This document shows, piece after piece, positions 8,756-16,282 of a DNA stretch of 64,000 nucleotides (the first letter of the stretch is position 1; the number at the start of each line of letters is the position of its first letter). The notes below the pieces were generated by a model that was not told where the DNA came from, searched no databases, and saw only the letters and a list, made by a program, of their open reading frames with translations. The DNA is from JAHJDO01 sp964437505 (GTDB taxonomy: Bacteria > JAHJDO01). Location: contig CAYTGU010000004.1 of NCBI GenBank assembly GCA_964437505.1, positions 1-64,000 of the forward strand, in the 5' to 3' direction. The position numbers and the translations under genes are program-made.

Positions 8756-9481
8756 ATGCCAACAGAATTTGAGAAGGCAATTAAAGATTTATGGAAAGAG
8801 CGAGTAGACGGTCACTTTATCTATCGTGGCATGAGTTTACGCGATATTCAAGAAGGGCTTGACCCAGAAAATGATCCTTTCTGTGAAATACGTCCACAGC
8901 TATTTCATCTGATAAATGTCCTTGAAGAGGTGATGTCAAAAGGGTTCAAGTTTACGGTGCATGAAGATTACAGTGGTATGTCATTCAGTCTAAACAATAT
9001 AATTGCCTGGACTCGGAGAGATTTGGATAATCCTGGATTGGACTTTACATCTCTGCATGAAAGTGCTTGCGGCTATTCAAAGAACTTTAACGGCAGCCAG
9101 CTTAAACAGAATTTTAAATATATTACTGATCATCTTCCCGAGAGAGCAGATGACCCTATTATTAAGTTTGGAATGAGTGAGAAAGACTGGGAAGTTGTTT
9201 TCACTATCAACTCTTGGATCACAAACGGTGATACCACCCATGATCGCATTGTCGTATGGGTAAGAAGAACACAATCTGCATTTGATAAAAGCCAAAAATG
9301 TTTGCCATTAGGCTCTTTGCCTGTATTTAAAAGAAACGCCATCCAAGAAATCGAAAAAAGAGGACTCCCTATTACGATCGATTCCGCAATATCGATTATT
9401 CTAAAGGAATCGGATGAATTTTGTTATAGACTTACAACTAAAATTCCACTAACGGATATCGAAAAAATAGAAAGAAAATAG
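8756..9481 (+). CDS. Hypothetical protein upstream of a REP-type transposase
   Basis: I do not recognise this 241-residue protein. It looks soluble: no signal peptide, no membrane segment, a mix of acidic and aromatic residues. Visible landmarks are an N-terminal GHFIYRGMSLRDI, a central LDFTSLHESACGYSKNF and a segment DTTHDRIVVWVRR. The YRG and the later HES/TT residues recall ADP-ribosyltransferase-like folds only superficially, and I would not assign that. The start is supported by a TAGGAGA ribosome site. The transposase start lies three bases after its stop, so the two are translationally coupled and this is probably a passenger or partner gene of the element. Confidence 0.7.
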   Translation: MPTEFEKAIKDLWKERVDGHFIYRGMSLRDIQEGLDPENDPFCEIRPQLFHLINVLEEVMSKGFKFTVHEDYSGMSFSLNNIIAWTRRDLDNPGLDFTSLHESACGYSKNFNGSQLKQNFKYITDHLPERADDPIIKFGMSEKDWEVVFTINSWITNGDTTHDRIVVWVRRTQSAFDKSQKCLPLGSLPVFKRNAIQEIEKRGLPITIDSAISIILKESDEFCYRLTTKIPLTDIEKIERK

Positions 9482-9483
9482 AA

Positions 9484-10002
9484 GTGGCTAAGTTCCATTT
9501 ACTAACATTTGAGACAAAATACTCTCGTAGAAAAAGCAATAAAAAAGGTGAAGAGGCTGTGATTTTGGTTGATAAAGAAAGATGTTTACTGGCAAAGTGC
9601 ATTGTTGAGTCAGTAAAAAAACTTGGCATTAAACTTCTCGCAGGAACAGTCTTGCCAGATCATATTCATTTAGTAATTGCTGATATGGGAAAGGATATTC
9701 AGAATATCGCTAAGCAGATAAAAGGAGCATCTGCTCATGAGGTGAACCGACGATTTAAATCGTCGGTTCAAGGCAGTGGATATCAGCAAAGCCTCTGGGC
9801 AAAAGGATATAACGATTCGTTTCTTGATGACGAAGACCATCTTTTCAATGCTATTGAATATGTGAACAATAATTATCTCAAGCATGAAGAAAGATGGGGT
9901 GAGATAGAGGTATCCAAAATACAAAAGTTTTTTGAGCCCATATTGTATAATACGGATAATTTTAGATGGGATGACTTTGAATATAAGAATATGTTAGGAT
10001 AA
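9484..10002 (+). CDS. REP-associated tyrosine transposase (IS200-like Y1 family)
   Basis: A 172-residue single-strand DNA transposase-type HUH endonuclease. The metal-binding HUH motif is DHIHLVI (about residues 58-64), preceded by the usual strand LLAGTVLP. The WAKGYNDSF segment and the later EYVNNNYLKHEE, holding the probable nucleophilic tyrosine, complete the family pattern. The start is GTG at 9484, placed three bases after the upstream stop. Unusually, a perfect 28-bp palindrome at 9743-9770 is read in frame as residues about 87-96 (VNRRFKSSVQ); an identical palindrome lies 1062 bases upstream. RAYT proteins normally act on such palindromes located outside their own gene. The element lacks obvious IS200 ends, which fits a domesticated RAYT more than an active insertion sequence. 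Confidence 0.85.
   Translation: MAKFHLLTFETKYSRRKSNKKGEEAVILVDKERCLLAKCIVESVKKLGIKLLAGTVLPDHIHLVIADMGKDIQNIAKQIKGASAHEVNRRFKSSVQGSGYQQSLWAKGYNDSFLDDEDHLFNAIEYVNNNYLKHEERWGEIEVSKIQKFFEPILYNTDNFRWDDFEYKNMLG
9743..9770. repeat. Perfect 28-bp palindrome, copy 2, inside the transposase gene
   Basis: Identical to 8681-8708, and the identity continues one base further on the right (a shared A). The copy does not break the reading frame; it contributes codons for about ten residues, several of them basic, between the HUH motif and the WAKGY segment. Confidence 0.9.
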
Positions 10003-10006
10003 CAGC

Positions 10007-10120
10007 ATGGCGCTTTTAACCAAATCAAAATACCTCGCAGGGCTTCAGTGTTCAAAGCTCCTGTGGAAGAATTTGATAGTTTTAATTCTTGACATCGATC
10101 TAATAATATATTATGTTTAG
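10007..10120 (+). pseudogene. Truncated 5' fragment of a DUF2779 nuclease gene
   Basis: The first 60 bases (10007-10066) match the start of the intact gene at 11207, encoding the same 20 residues (MALLTKSKYLAGLQCSKLLW). The five differences, at fragment positions 6, 15, 30, 51 and 54, are all silent third-codon changes. After codon 20 the homology stops abruptly; the frame runs on for 17 unrelated residues to a TAG at 10118-10120. The distance to the intact start is exactly 1200 bases, with the HTH-nucleotidyltransferase/HEPN-like pair between. It is a remnant of a second, diverged gene copy rather than a recent duplicate, because the two had time to collect silent changes under selection. 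Confidence 0.8.
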
Positions 10121-10139
10121 ATTTGTAAACATGTGTTTA
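10089..10139 (+). promoter_or_regulatory. Promoter with overlapping dyad operator before the nucleotidyltransferase gene
   Basis: TTGACA at 10089-10094, 17 bases, then TATGTT at 10112-10117. Overlapping the -10 is an inverted repeat ATGTTTA (10113-10119) / TAAACAT (10126-10132), and the right arm is shared with a second dyad TAAACA-TG-TGTTTA at 10126-10139. Such an array directly upstream of a gene with an N-terminal winged helix suggests autorepression. The binding protein is inferred. Confidence 0.6.
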
Positions 10140-10169
10140 TGTTGGAGAACATAGAGTAGAGGTAAGATT

Positions 10170-10793
10170 ATGAGAGTGCATAACCCATTAGATAAAATTT
10201 TAAATAATGAGATAAAGGTTAAAATCTTGCGTTTTCTCTGCAAGACAGAGGCGGAGTGGAGTGGACGGCAGATTGCTCAAGAAATAAAAGTAAGTCCTGC
10301 AGCCTGCCATAAATCTCTTCGGGAGCTAAATAATGAAAGAGCACTTTTGCTAAGAAGTATAGGGAAAAGTTATCTCTACAGTTTAAATAAAGAAAATTTT
10401 ATTATTTCAGACTTACTAAAACCTTTATATGAAAAAGAAAGCAAAATTCCTGAGGATATATATGAAGCTATAGCAAAAAACATCTCCTCTCTTGTAATAA
10501 AAGACATAGTTTCTATAGCAGTTTTTGGCAGTGTAAAGAGAAAAGAAGAGCGACCTACCAGTGACATAGATCTTTTAATAGTGGTAAAGAATCCAGAAAA
10601 CAGAAAAGCGGCTGAAAAAGACTTTGAAAAGGTAAATGAGAAGATTATGGACAAATTTGGCAACACGGTCTCTACCTACTTACAGACTGTTGAAGAATTT
10701 AAGTCAAAATACAAAAAGAAAGTTCCTTTGATAAAGGATATATTAAAGTCTCATAATTTACTCTTTGGCAGGTCATTAGAGGAGTTATTGTAA
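10170..10793 (+). CDS. Winged-helix plus nucleotidyltransferase (MNT-type) protein
   Basis: 207 residues in two domains. Residues about 1-80 form an ArsR/MarR-like winged helix (IKVKILRFLCKTEAEWSGRQIAQEIKVS-type helices followed by a wing ending LLRSIGKSYLYSLN). Residues about 95-190 are a minimal nucleotidyltransferase with the motif VFGSVKRKEE followed by SDIDLLIVV, giving the GS and D-x-D residues of the MNT active site. The next gene starts at the base after its stop. MNT proteins paired with HEPN proteins act as antitoxins by AMPylating the HEPN partner; a DNA-binding domain fused to the MNT would allow autoregulation through the dyads at 10113-10139. The pair could also be a non-toxic regulatory pair. 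Confidence 0.8.
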   Translation: MRVHNPLDKILNNEIKVKILRFLCKTEAEWSGRQIAQEIKVSPAACHKSLRELNNERALLLRSIGKSYLYSLNKENFIISDLLKPLYEKESKIPEDIYEAIAKNISSLVIKDIVSIAVFGSVKRKEERPTSDIDLLIVVKNPENRKAAEKDFEKVNEKIMDKFGNTVSTYLQTVEEFKSKYKKKVPLIKDILKSHNLLFGRSLEELL

Positions 10794-11201
10794 ATGTCAG
10801 CCAAGAAGACCAATACAAAAGGAATACAAAGAAGCGAATATAAAACCTATCTTAAAAAAGCCGGTGAATTTTACGATACAATGCTTCAGGCTGAAGAGAG
10901 AGGAAGAGGAAATGCAGTGGGTTTAAATGCTGTACATTGTGCAATATCCTCTGCTGATGCGATACTTGTGTTTTACGCAGGCATTCGCTCAACAAGTGCT
11001 GACCATCGTTCAGTGATTGATTTATTATCCAGTTCTGTGGACCTGCCGGAAGTTAAATCTAAATGTGGGACTTTAAGAAAGATTTTAGCTAAAAAGAATA
11101 TAATTGAATACGAAAATAGAGATTTTACCCGGAAAGAAGCTCTGGAAATATTAAAACTTACAGAGAGATTTTATACTTGGGTTGTCTCAAGATTAAAATA
11201 G
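10794..11201 (+). CDS. HEPN-like helical protein, partner of the MNT gene
   Basis: A 135-residue, mostly helical protein that begins at the base following the MNT stop codon. The region AEERGRGNAVGLNAVHCAISSADAILVFYAGIRS resembles HEPN/UPF0332-type helical bundles found next to MNT genes, and size and position fit. The canonical HEPN ribonuclease motif R-x4-6-H is not evident; the nearest arginine-histidine pair is farther apart. So it may be a degenerate HEPN, a related non-nucleolytic partner, or a toxin acting in a different way. The gene ends five bases before the start of the DUF2779 nuclease, so all three genes are likely cotranscribed. Confidence 0.6.
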   Translation: MSAKKTNTKGIQRSEYKTYLKKAGEFYDTMLQAEERGRGNAVGLNAVHCAISSADAILVFYAGIRSTSADHRSVIDLLSSSVDLPEVKSKCGTLRKILAKKNIIEYENRDFTRKEALEILKLTERFYTWVVSRLK

Positions 11202-11206
11202 AAAAC

Positions 11207-12667
11207 ATGGCTCTTTTAACAAAATCAAAATACCTTGCAGGGCTTCAGTGTTCAAAACTCTTGTGGATGCTTGTCAAGGCTAAAGATAAAATTCCTGCGC
11301 CGGCTGAGGATGCTCAATTTAGAATGGATGCCGGAACGGAAGTCGGCATTCTGGCAAAGCAATTATTTCCCGAAGGCATTGATATGCCGACGAATGATTT
11401 CATGCGGAATATTTATTTGACAAAGGATAGTCTATTAGAAAATGTGCCGCTTTTTGAGGCAGGAATTATGGCTAATAATTGCTACTCTCGAATTGACGTT
11501 CTAAAGCCAAATGATGACAGAAGCTTTGACATCATTGAAGTCAAGTCAGGAACAAAGGTTAAAGGAGAGAATGTTCATGATGTTTCTTTTCAAAAACGTT
11601 GCTGTGAAATGGCAGGGCTGAAAATCGCAAAATGTCATTTATGCTTTATTAACAACCAATATGTCAGAAAGGGAGATATTAATGTGGGGGAACTGTTCTC
11701 CATTCAGGATATAACTATGGAAGTTGCTGAAGCTCAGCAGGGTATTCGGGAGAGAATCAAGGAGATGTCCGATGTTGTAAAATTGAGCAGCTGTCCCTCG
11801 GTTTTGATAGGCAGACACTGCGATTCTCCTTATACCTGCAATTTAAAAGCTGAATGCTGGGAATTTCTGCCTGAGAATAATGTTTTCACACTCTGCGGGG
11901 GCGGCAAAAAAAGCACTGAGCTATTCAATAACGGCGTGCATAGCATAATGGATATTCCTGACGGTTTTGGGCTTACAGATAAGCAGGAGATTCAGAAGAA
12001 GTGTGAGAAAACAGGAGAATGCCATATTGAGTCTTCCGGGATAAAGCAGTTTCTTGATACACTAAACTATCCTCTGTACTATCTGGATTTTGAGACCTTT
12101 AATCCTGCAGTTCCTGAATATGATAATTCCAGGCCATATCAGAAAATTCCGTTTCAGTATTCCCTTCATATTCAGCAGAAAGATAACAAAACAGAGCATT
12201 TTGAATTTCTGGCGGAAGGAAGCGAAGATCCAAGACCTGCATTATTGAAAAATCTTAAAGAAGTTCTTGGAGCCCAAGGCAGTATTGTTGTTTATAATCA
12301 ATCGTTTGAGAAAAGCGTCTTAGAGGAGCTGGCAAGAGATTTCCCTGAATATCAGGATTGGGTCAATGAAATGCTTCCAAGAGTAGTAGATCTGCTAATT
12401 CCTTTCAGAAGCTTTAGCTACTATAATCCGTCTCAGCAAGGCAGCGCCTCTATAAAGAAAGTCCTTCCTGCGATTACAGAAAAAAGTTACGAAGAAATGG
12501 AGATCGCAACTGGGGAAGATGCAAGTATGCAATTCTTTCAAAGCCACATTCAAAATAAATCAAATAATAAAGAAGAAATAAGAAAAAACTTGTTGAAATA
12601 CTGCTGTTTGGATACTGAAGGAATGCTGTTGATCGTCAACAAATTGAAGAAGTATCTTCCTATTTGA
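11207..12667 (+). CDS. DUF2779 protein: Cas4-like nuclease fused to a DEDD-type exonuclease
   Basis: 486 residues. I chose ATG 11207 over an in-frame TTG at 11177 because the truncated relative at 10007 begins at the same methionine. N-terminal part (to about residue 230): a PD-(D/E)XK-like core with YSRIDVLKPN and FDIIEVKSGTKVKG, then a cysteine cluster CPSVLIGRHC-SPYTC-KAEC as in Cas4/AddB iron-sulfur nucleases. C-terminal part: a DnaQ-like exonuclease pattern with YYLDFETF, VVYNQSFEKSVLEEL and YCCLDTEGM. Function is probably DNA end processing in defence, repair or mobile-element biology; no CRISPR array or cas gene is nearby. Domain assignment is by eye; the family name is from memory of DUF2779 architecture. 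Confidence 0.75.
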   Translation: MALLTKSKYLAGLQCSKLLWMLVKAKDKIPAPAEDAQFRMDAGTEVGILAKQLFPEGIDMPTNDFMRNIYLTKDSLLENVPLFEAGIMANNCYSRIDVLKPNDDRSFDIIEVKSGTKVKGENVHDVSFQKRCCEMAGLKIAKCHLCFINNQYVRKGDINVGELFSIQDITMEVAEAQQGIRERIKEMSDVVKLSSCPSVLIGRHCDSPYTCNLKAECWEFLPENNVFTLCGGGKKSTELFNNGVHSIMDIPDGFGLTDKQEIQKKCEKTGECHIESSGIKQFLDTLNYPLYYLDFETFNPAVPEYDNSRPYQKIPFQYSLHIQQKDNKTEHFEFLAEGSEDPRPALLKNLKEVLGAQGSIVVYNQSFEKSVLEELARDFPEYQDWVNEMLPRVVDLLIPFRSFSYYNPSQQGSASIKKVLPAITEKSYEEMEIATGEDASMQFFQSHIQNKSNNKEEIRKNLLKYCCLDTEGMLLIVNKLKKYLPI

Positions 12668-12699
12668 CACTGTTTTATAAGCGATGTAGAATGCGGCTT

Positions 12700-14316
12700 A
12701 TGAATAAATTCTTAATATCCTTTAATTCAAAGGACCTGCCATCTATCAAAACCGATACTCTGATTATTGGAAGCGGGGTAGCCGGGCTCTCTGCTGCTAT
12801 TCAGGCGTCAAAATACGGAGAGGTAACTATAATAACCAAGGATAAACTCAGCGAAAGCAACACCCAAAAAGCGCAAGGCGGAATAGCTGTGGCATTATCA
12901 GAAGATGATTCGCCTGAGGGGCATATAGAGGATACATTAAGAGTTGGTTGCGGTTTATGCAATGAGAAGGCGGTCAGGATAATAGTAGAAGAAGGACCTG
13001 CTCGTATCAAGGAATTGATCCAGTGGGGAGCGGAATTTGACAGGCAGGGAGACCAGCTCTCCTTTACTCAGGAAGCAGGACATAGCGTGCGAAGAGTGAT
13101 TCATGCAAAAGGCGATGCTACAGGTATAGAATTAGAAAGAGCACTGATAGCAAAAGTCAAACAGAACACTAATATTAAGATTTTGGAGCATGCTTTTGTC
13201 ATAGATTTACTTCATAGAGACCGAACTTGTTTTGGTGCTGTTGTTAATGTGAGAAATAATGAGCGAAAGATAGTTTATGCGCGTAAGGTAATATTAGCTA
13301 CAGGTGGAATTGGGCAGGTTTATCGGGAGACAACGAATTCCCCTGTTGCTACAGGGTGCGGTATGGCGCTTGCTTATAGAGCAGGCGCTAAACTTATAGA
13401 TATGGAATTTATGCAGTTTCATCCTACTACCTTATATGTAGCTGGCCTGTCACGCACATTAATCTCTGAGGCAGTTAGAGGTGAAGGCGGGATATTGAGA
13501 AATAAGCATGGTGAGAGATTTATGTCTCAATATCATAAGGATGGAGAGCTTGCTCCTCGTGATGTAATGTCAAGATCAATTCTGGAAGAGATGAGGAAGA
13601 CTGCTGATACACGCGTCTATTTAGACCTTACGCATTTGCCGACCAGGTTAATAAAGAATCGTTTCCCAAATATAATGGAGGTATGTTCTTCTTTTGGTAT
13701 AGATATTAAAGAAGATTTTATACCTGTTCGGCCTACTGCTCATTATATGATAGGAGGAATTAAAATAGATAAAAACGGGAAAACTAATATTCAAAATCTA
13801 TATGCGTGCGGAGAGACAGCTTCTTCAGGGGTTCATGGCGCTAACAGACTGGCAAGCAATTCTCTCCTTGAAGGACTTGTTTTTGGTTATAGAGCAGGGC
13901 AATCTGCAGGCAAGGATATAGATGGTAAAAAACGAGTTGATACAACTTCTGATATAAGGAATGTACTAGACCCAGTTAGCACAAGAAAACTGGATATGGG
14001 AGATCTCAAAGCTTCCCTAAGAAGTTTAATGACAAGATATGTTGGTATTGAAAGAGATGAGACAGGTCTTTTGGCAGCTCAGAAAGAAATTAATTTTTGG
14101 TCTTCATATGTAATGGAAAAGGAATTTTCAGATATCAGGGATTGGGAGTTTCAAAATATGCTTCTTGTGGCAGGGCTTGTCCAGAAAGCGGCTCTTATCA
14201 GGAAGGAGACTAGAGGTGTCCACTATCGCAAGGATTATCCAAAACAGAATGATAAAAAATGGCAGAAAACACACATAGAATTGTCTTTTAAAAAGGACTA
14301 TGAAATTCTAAGTTAG
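12700..14316 (+). CDS. nadB: L-aspartate oxidase
   Basis: FAD enzyme that oxidises L-aspartate to iminoaspartate, the first step of de novo NAD synthesis; NadA then condenses it with dihydroxyacetone phosphate. 538 residues from ATG 12700. An ATG three codons upstream (12691) and a TTG at 12664 are also in frame; none has a clear ribosome site, and the family N-terminus fits the later start. Seen: FAD dinucleotide fold TLIIGSGVAGLSAA near residue 20, the AQGGIAVALSEDDS loop, HYMIGGI, and the signature GETASSGVHGANRLASNSLLE. Fumarate reductase flavoprotein is the nearest alternative, but the SPEGHIEDTLRVGCGLCNE segment favours NadB. nadA and nadC are not in the window. Confidence 0.93.
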   Translation: MNKFLISFNSKDLPSIKTDTLIIGSGVAGLSAAIQASKYGEVTIITKDKLSESNTQKAQGGIAVALSEDDSPEGHIEDTLRVGCGLCNEKAVRIIVEEGPARIKELIQWGAEFDRQGDQLSFTQEAGHSVRRVIHAKGDATGIELERALIAKVKQNTNIKILEHAFVIDLLHRDRTCFGAVVNVRNNERKIVYARKVILATGGIGQVYRETTNSPVATGCGMALAYRAGAKLIDMEFMQFHPTTLYVAGLSRTLISEAVRGEGGILRNKHGERFMSQYHKDGELAPRDVMSRSILEEMRKTADTRVYLDLTHLPTRLIKNRFPNIMEVCSSFGIDIKEDFIPVRPTAHYMIGGIKIDKNGKTNIQNLYACGETASSGVHGANRLASNSLLEGLVFGYRAGQSAGKDIDGKKRVDTTSDIRNVLDPVSTRKLDMGDLKASLRSLMTRYVGIERDETGLLAAQKEINFWSSYVMEKEFSDIRDWEFQNMLLVAGLVQKAALIRKETRGVHYRKDYPKQNDKKWQKTHIELSFKKDYEILS

Positions 14317-14337
14317 AAAAAGACAAAATCAAAAATT

Positions 14338-15243
14338 ATGAAGACAATAGTAAAAGTTCCAGGCGCATGCGGGGAGTTGTGGCAGGGTGTGCTTGACGGG
14401 ACGCATCTTCTTATAACCTGTCCTGTAAATGTCTATTCATATGTTGAGATTAATATAGATGAATCAAATTCCGCAATAAAGGCACCGGACGATAAGTATA
14501 AGTCTCGCGAGGCTATGAGAAAGGTTCTGGATTGTTTTGGCATGCATAAATGTGGCGGGGAAATATGTATAAATTCTAAAATTCCACAGGAAAAGGGAAT
14601 GAGCAGTAGTACTGCGGACATAGTTGGGACATGCATCGCCACAGCAGAGGCTTTAGGTAGAGACCTGACTCCATTGAAAATTGCCGAAATAGCAGTGTCT
14701 ATTGAACCAACAGATGCTTTGATGTTTGAGGATATGCTGGTTTTTGATCATATAAGCGGAGTAATAAGAGAATATATTGGTCCTGCGCCTGAAATGGATA
14801 TATTGATTATTGATTTAGGTGGAAGAATCAATACTCTTGAGTTTAATATAAGGCGCAATGAGATATTGAAAAAATCCAATAATGCTTTAGAGTTAAGAGA
14901 GGCTTATGAGCTTGTCAAGAGAGGAATTAAGGAAAAGAATATACATATGCTTGGAAAAGGCGCAACGATGAGCGCTGAATTCAATCAGAAGATTCTATAT
15001 AAAAGAGAGCTTATGGATCTTATGAAAATTGCAAATGAACTAGGAGCTTGCGGAATTAATACTGCTCATAGCGGAACAGTTGTTGGTATTTTGTTTTCCC
15101 CTGGTCAGGTTGATATGCAGACAGTTGTTTGCAGGATAGAGAGAAGATTTAAGGCAAAGTTTACCTTTTATATTACTAAACTTGTAAACGGCGGAGGAGA
15201 ACTAGTTGAAACCTCAGCACGGCGGCAACTTATACCGAATTAG
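14338..15243 (+). CDS. pduX: L-threonine kinase of cobamide biosynthesis (PduX-like GHMP kinase)
   Basis: Phosphorylates L-threonine to O-phospho-L-threonine, the precursor of the aminopropanol linker of cobalamin. 301 residues with the family opening VPGACGELWQG and the GHMP ATP loop QEKGMSSSTADIVG near residues 85-98. The C-terminal region ACGINTAHSGTVVGILFSP matches GHMP motif 3. The next gene, overlapping by 38 bases, is the threonine-phosphate decarboxylase that uses its product, which makes the assignment firm relative to other GHMP kinases such as homoserine kinase. It opens the first corrinoid block in the window. Confidence 0.88.
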   Translation: MKTIVKVPGACGELWQGVLDGTHLLITCPVNVYSYVEINIDESNSAIKAPDDKYKSREAMRKVLDCFGMHKCGGEICINSKIPQEKGMSSSTADIVGTCIATAEALGRDLTPLKIAEIAVSIEPTDALMFEDMLVFDHISGVIREYIGPAPEMDILIIDLGGRINTLEFNIRRNEILKKSNNALELREAYELVKRGIKEKNIHMLGKGATMSAEFNQKILYKRELMDLMKIANELGACGINTAHSGTVVGILFSPGQVDMQTVVCRIERRFKAKFTFYITKLVNGGGELVETSARRQLIPN

Positions 15244-16282
15244 TAAAAAGTACAAGATAGCGCTTGATGAGATAGTTGACTTTAGCGCAAATATAAATCC
15301 ACTTTACTTTCCAGATGGACTGAAACGGATTTTGAAAGAAGATTTTAACAAAATCCGCATGTATCCTGATCCTGATTGCAACCAGCTGATAAGTGCAATC
15401 TCAGGCAGGTATAACATTAAGGAAACATGTTTGGTTCCATCTAATGGCGCAACAGAACTAATATATCTTATATCCTACTTGCTACGTCCCAAAAAGGCAG
15501 CGATTATTATTCCCTCTTTTTCAGAATATGAGAAAGCATTGTCAAATATTGGCTGTAATATCAAATTTCTGAAATTAGAAGAAAAAGAAAAGTTCAAATT
15601 AAAGGCACAAAATCTAAAAAATATTATTAAAAATGTAGAACTCCTCTTTATCTGTAATCCGAACAATCCAACGGGTCAGAAAATATCTCGCAATACACTT
15701 TATAATGTCCTGGATCTTGCCGAGCGATATAATGTCTTTGTTATAATTGATGAGGCATTTATAGATTTGATTGAGGAAGAGAGTTTGGTTGCAAGAGCTC
15801 AAAGACAGCAAAATCTTTTTGTTATAAGGTCATTGACAAAATTTCTTGGGATTCCGGGATTAAGGCTTGGCTTCGGAGTGGCATCTACTTCCCTAAGCGT
15901 AAAGATAAAAAATTTTCAACCAACATGGTCTGTAAATACATTTGCTCAAATTGCGGGTTCTTATTTATTAGCTGATTCAGCATATATTGAAAAAAGCAGG
16001 AAGAACTTAATTGAGGAACGAAATTTTCTCTCTTCCGAATTAAAAAAGATAAAATCTATAAAGGTATTTGACTCATGTACAAACTTTATTCTGTTTAAAT
16101 TAATTACATCTAGTATTCGTTTTAAGGTTGAAGATTTAGAAGATCTTCTTATAAAGGACAAGATTGTTGTAAGAAATTGCAGCAATTTTAGAGGACTGGA
16201 TAGCTCATTTGTAAGAATAGCAGTTAAGAAAAGGGTGGAGAACAAGCTCTTGATTAAGGCTCTTAAGAAGATATTGGGATGA
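15206..16282 (+). CDS. cobD: L-threonine-O-3-phosphate decarboxylase
   Basis: PLP enzyme that decarboxylates threonine phosphate to (R)-1-amino-2-propanol phosphate for attachment to cobyric acid. 358 residues of the class I/II aminotransferase fold. The family-specific opening KPQHGGNLYRISKKY, FSANINPL, CNPNNPTGQ and the PLP lysine in RSLTKFLGIPGLRLGFG are all present. The start is TTG at 15206, within the end of the kinase gene, with a GGAGGA ribosome site about ten bases ahead; it sits exactly at the usual N-terminus. HisC is the closest paralogue, but the HGGN opening and the neighbours pduX and cbiB settle the role. Confidence 0.92.
   Translation: MKPQHGGNLYRISKKYKIALDEIVDFSANINPLYFPDGLKRILKEDFNKIRMYPDPDCNQLISAISGRYNIKETCLVPSNGATELIYLISYLLRPKKAAIIIPSFSEYEKALSNIGCNIKFLKLEEKEKFKLKAQNLKNIIKNVELLFICNPNNPTGQKISRNTLYNVLDLAERYNVFVIIDEAFIDLIEEESLVARAQRQQNLFVIRSLTKFLGIPGLRLGFGVASTSLSVKIKNFQPTWSVNTFAQIAGSYLLADSAYIEKSRKNLIEERNFLSSELKKIKSIKVFDSCTNFILFKLITSSIRFKVEDLEDLLIKDKIVVRNCSNFRGLDSSFVRIAVKKRVENKLLIKALKKILG

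Noticed and set aside
11177..11206. TTG start ten codons ahead of the DUF2779 ATG
   Set aside because: The truncated relative begins at the same ATG, and the upstream codons lie in the end of the HEPN-like gene.
11207..12667. CRISPR-associated Cas4
   Set aside because: Cas4-like cysteines are present, but no repeat array and no other cas gene is in the window, and a DEDD exonuclease domain follows.
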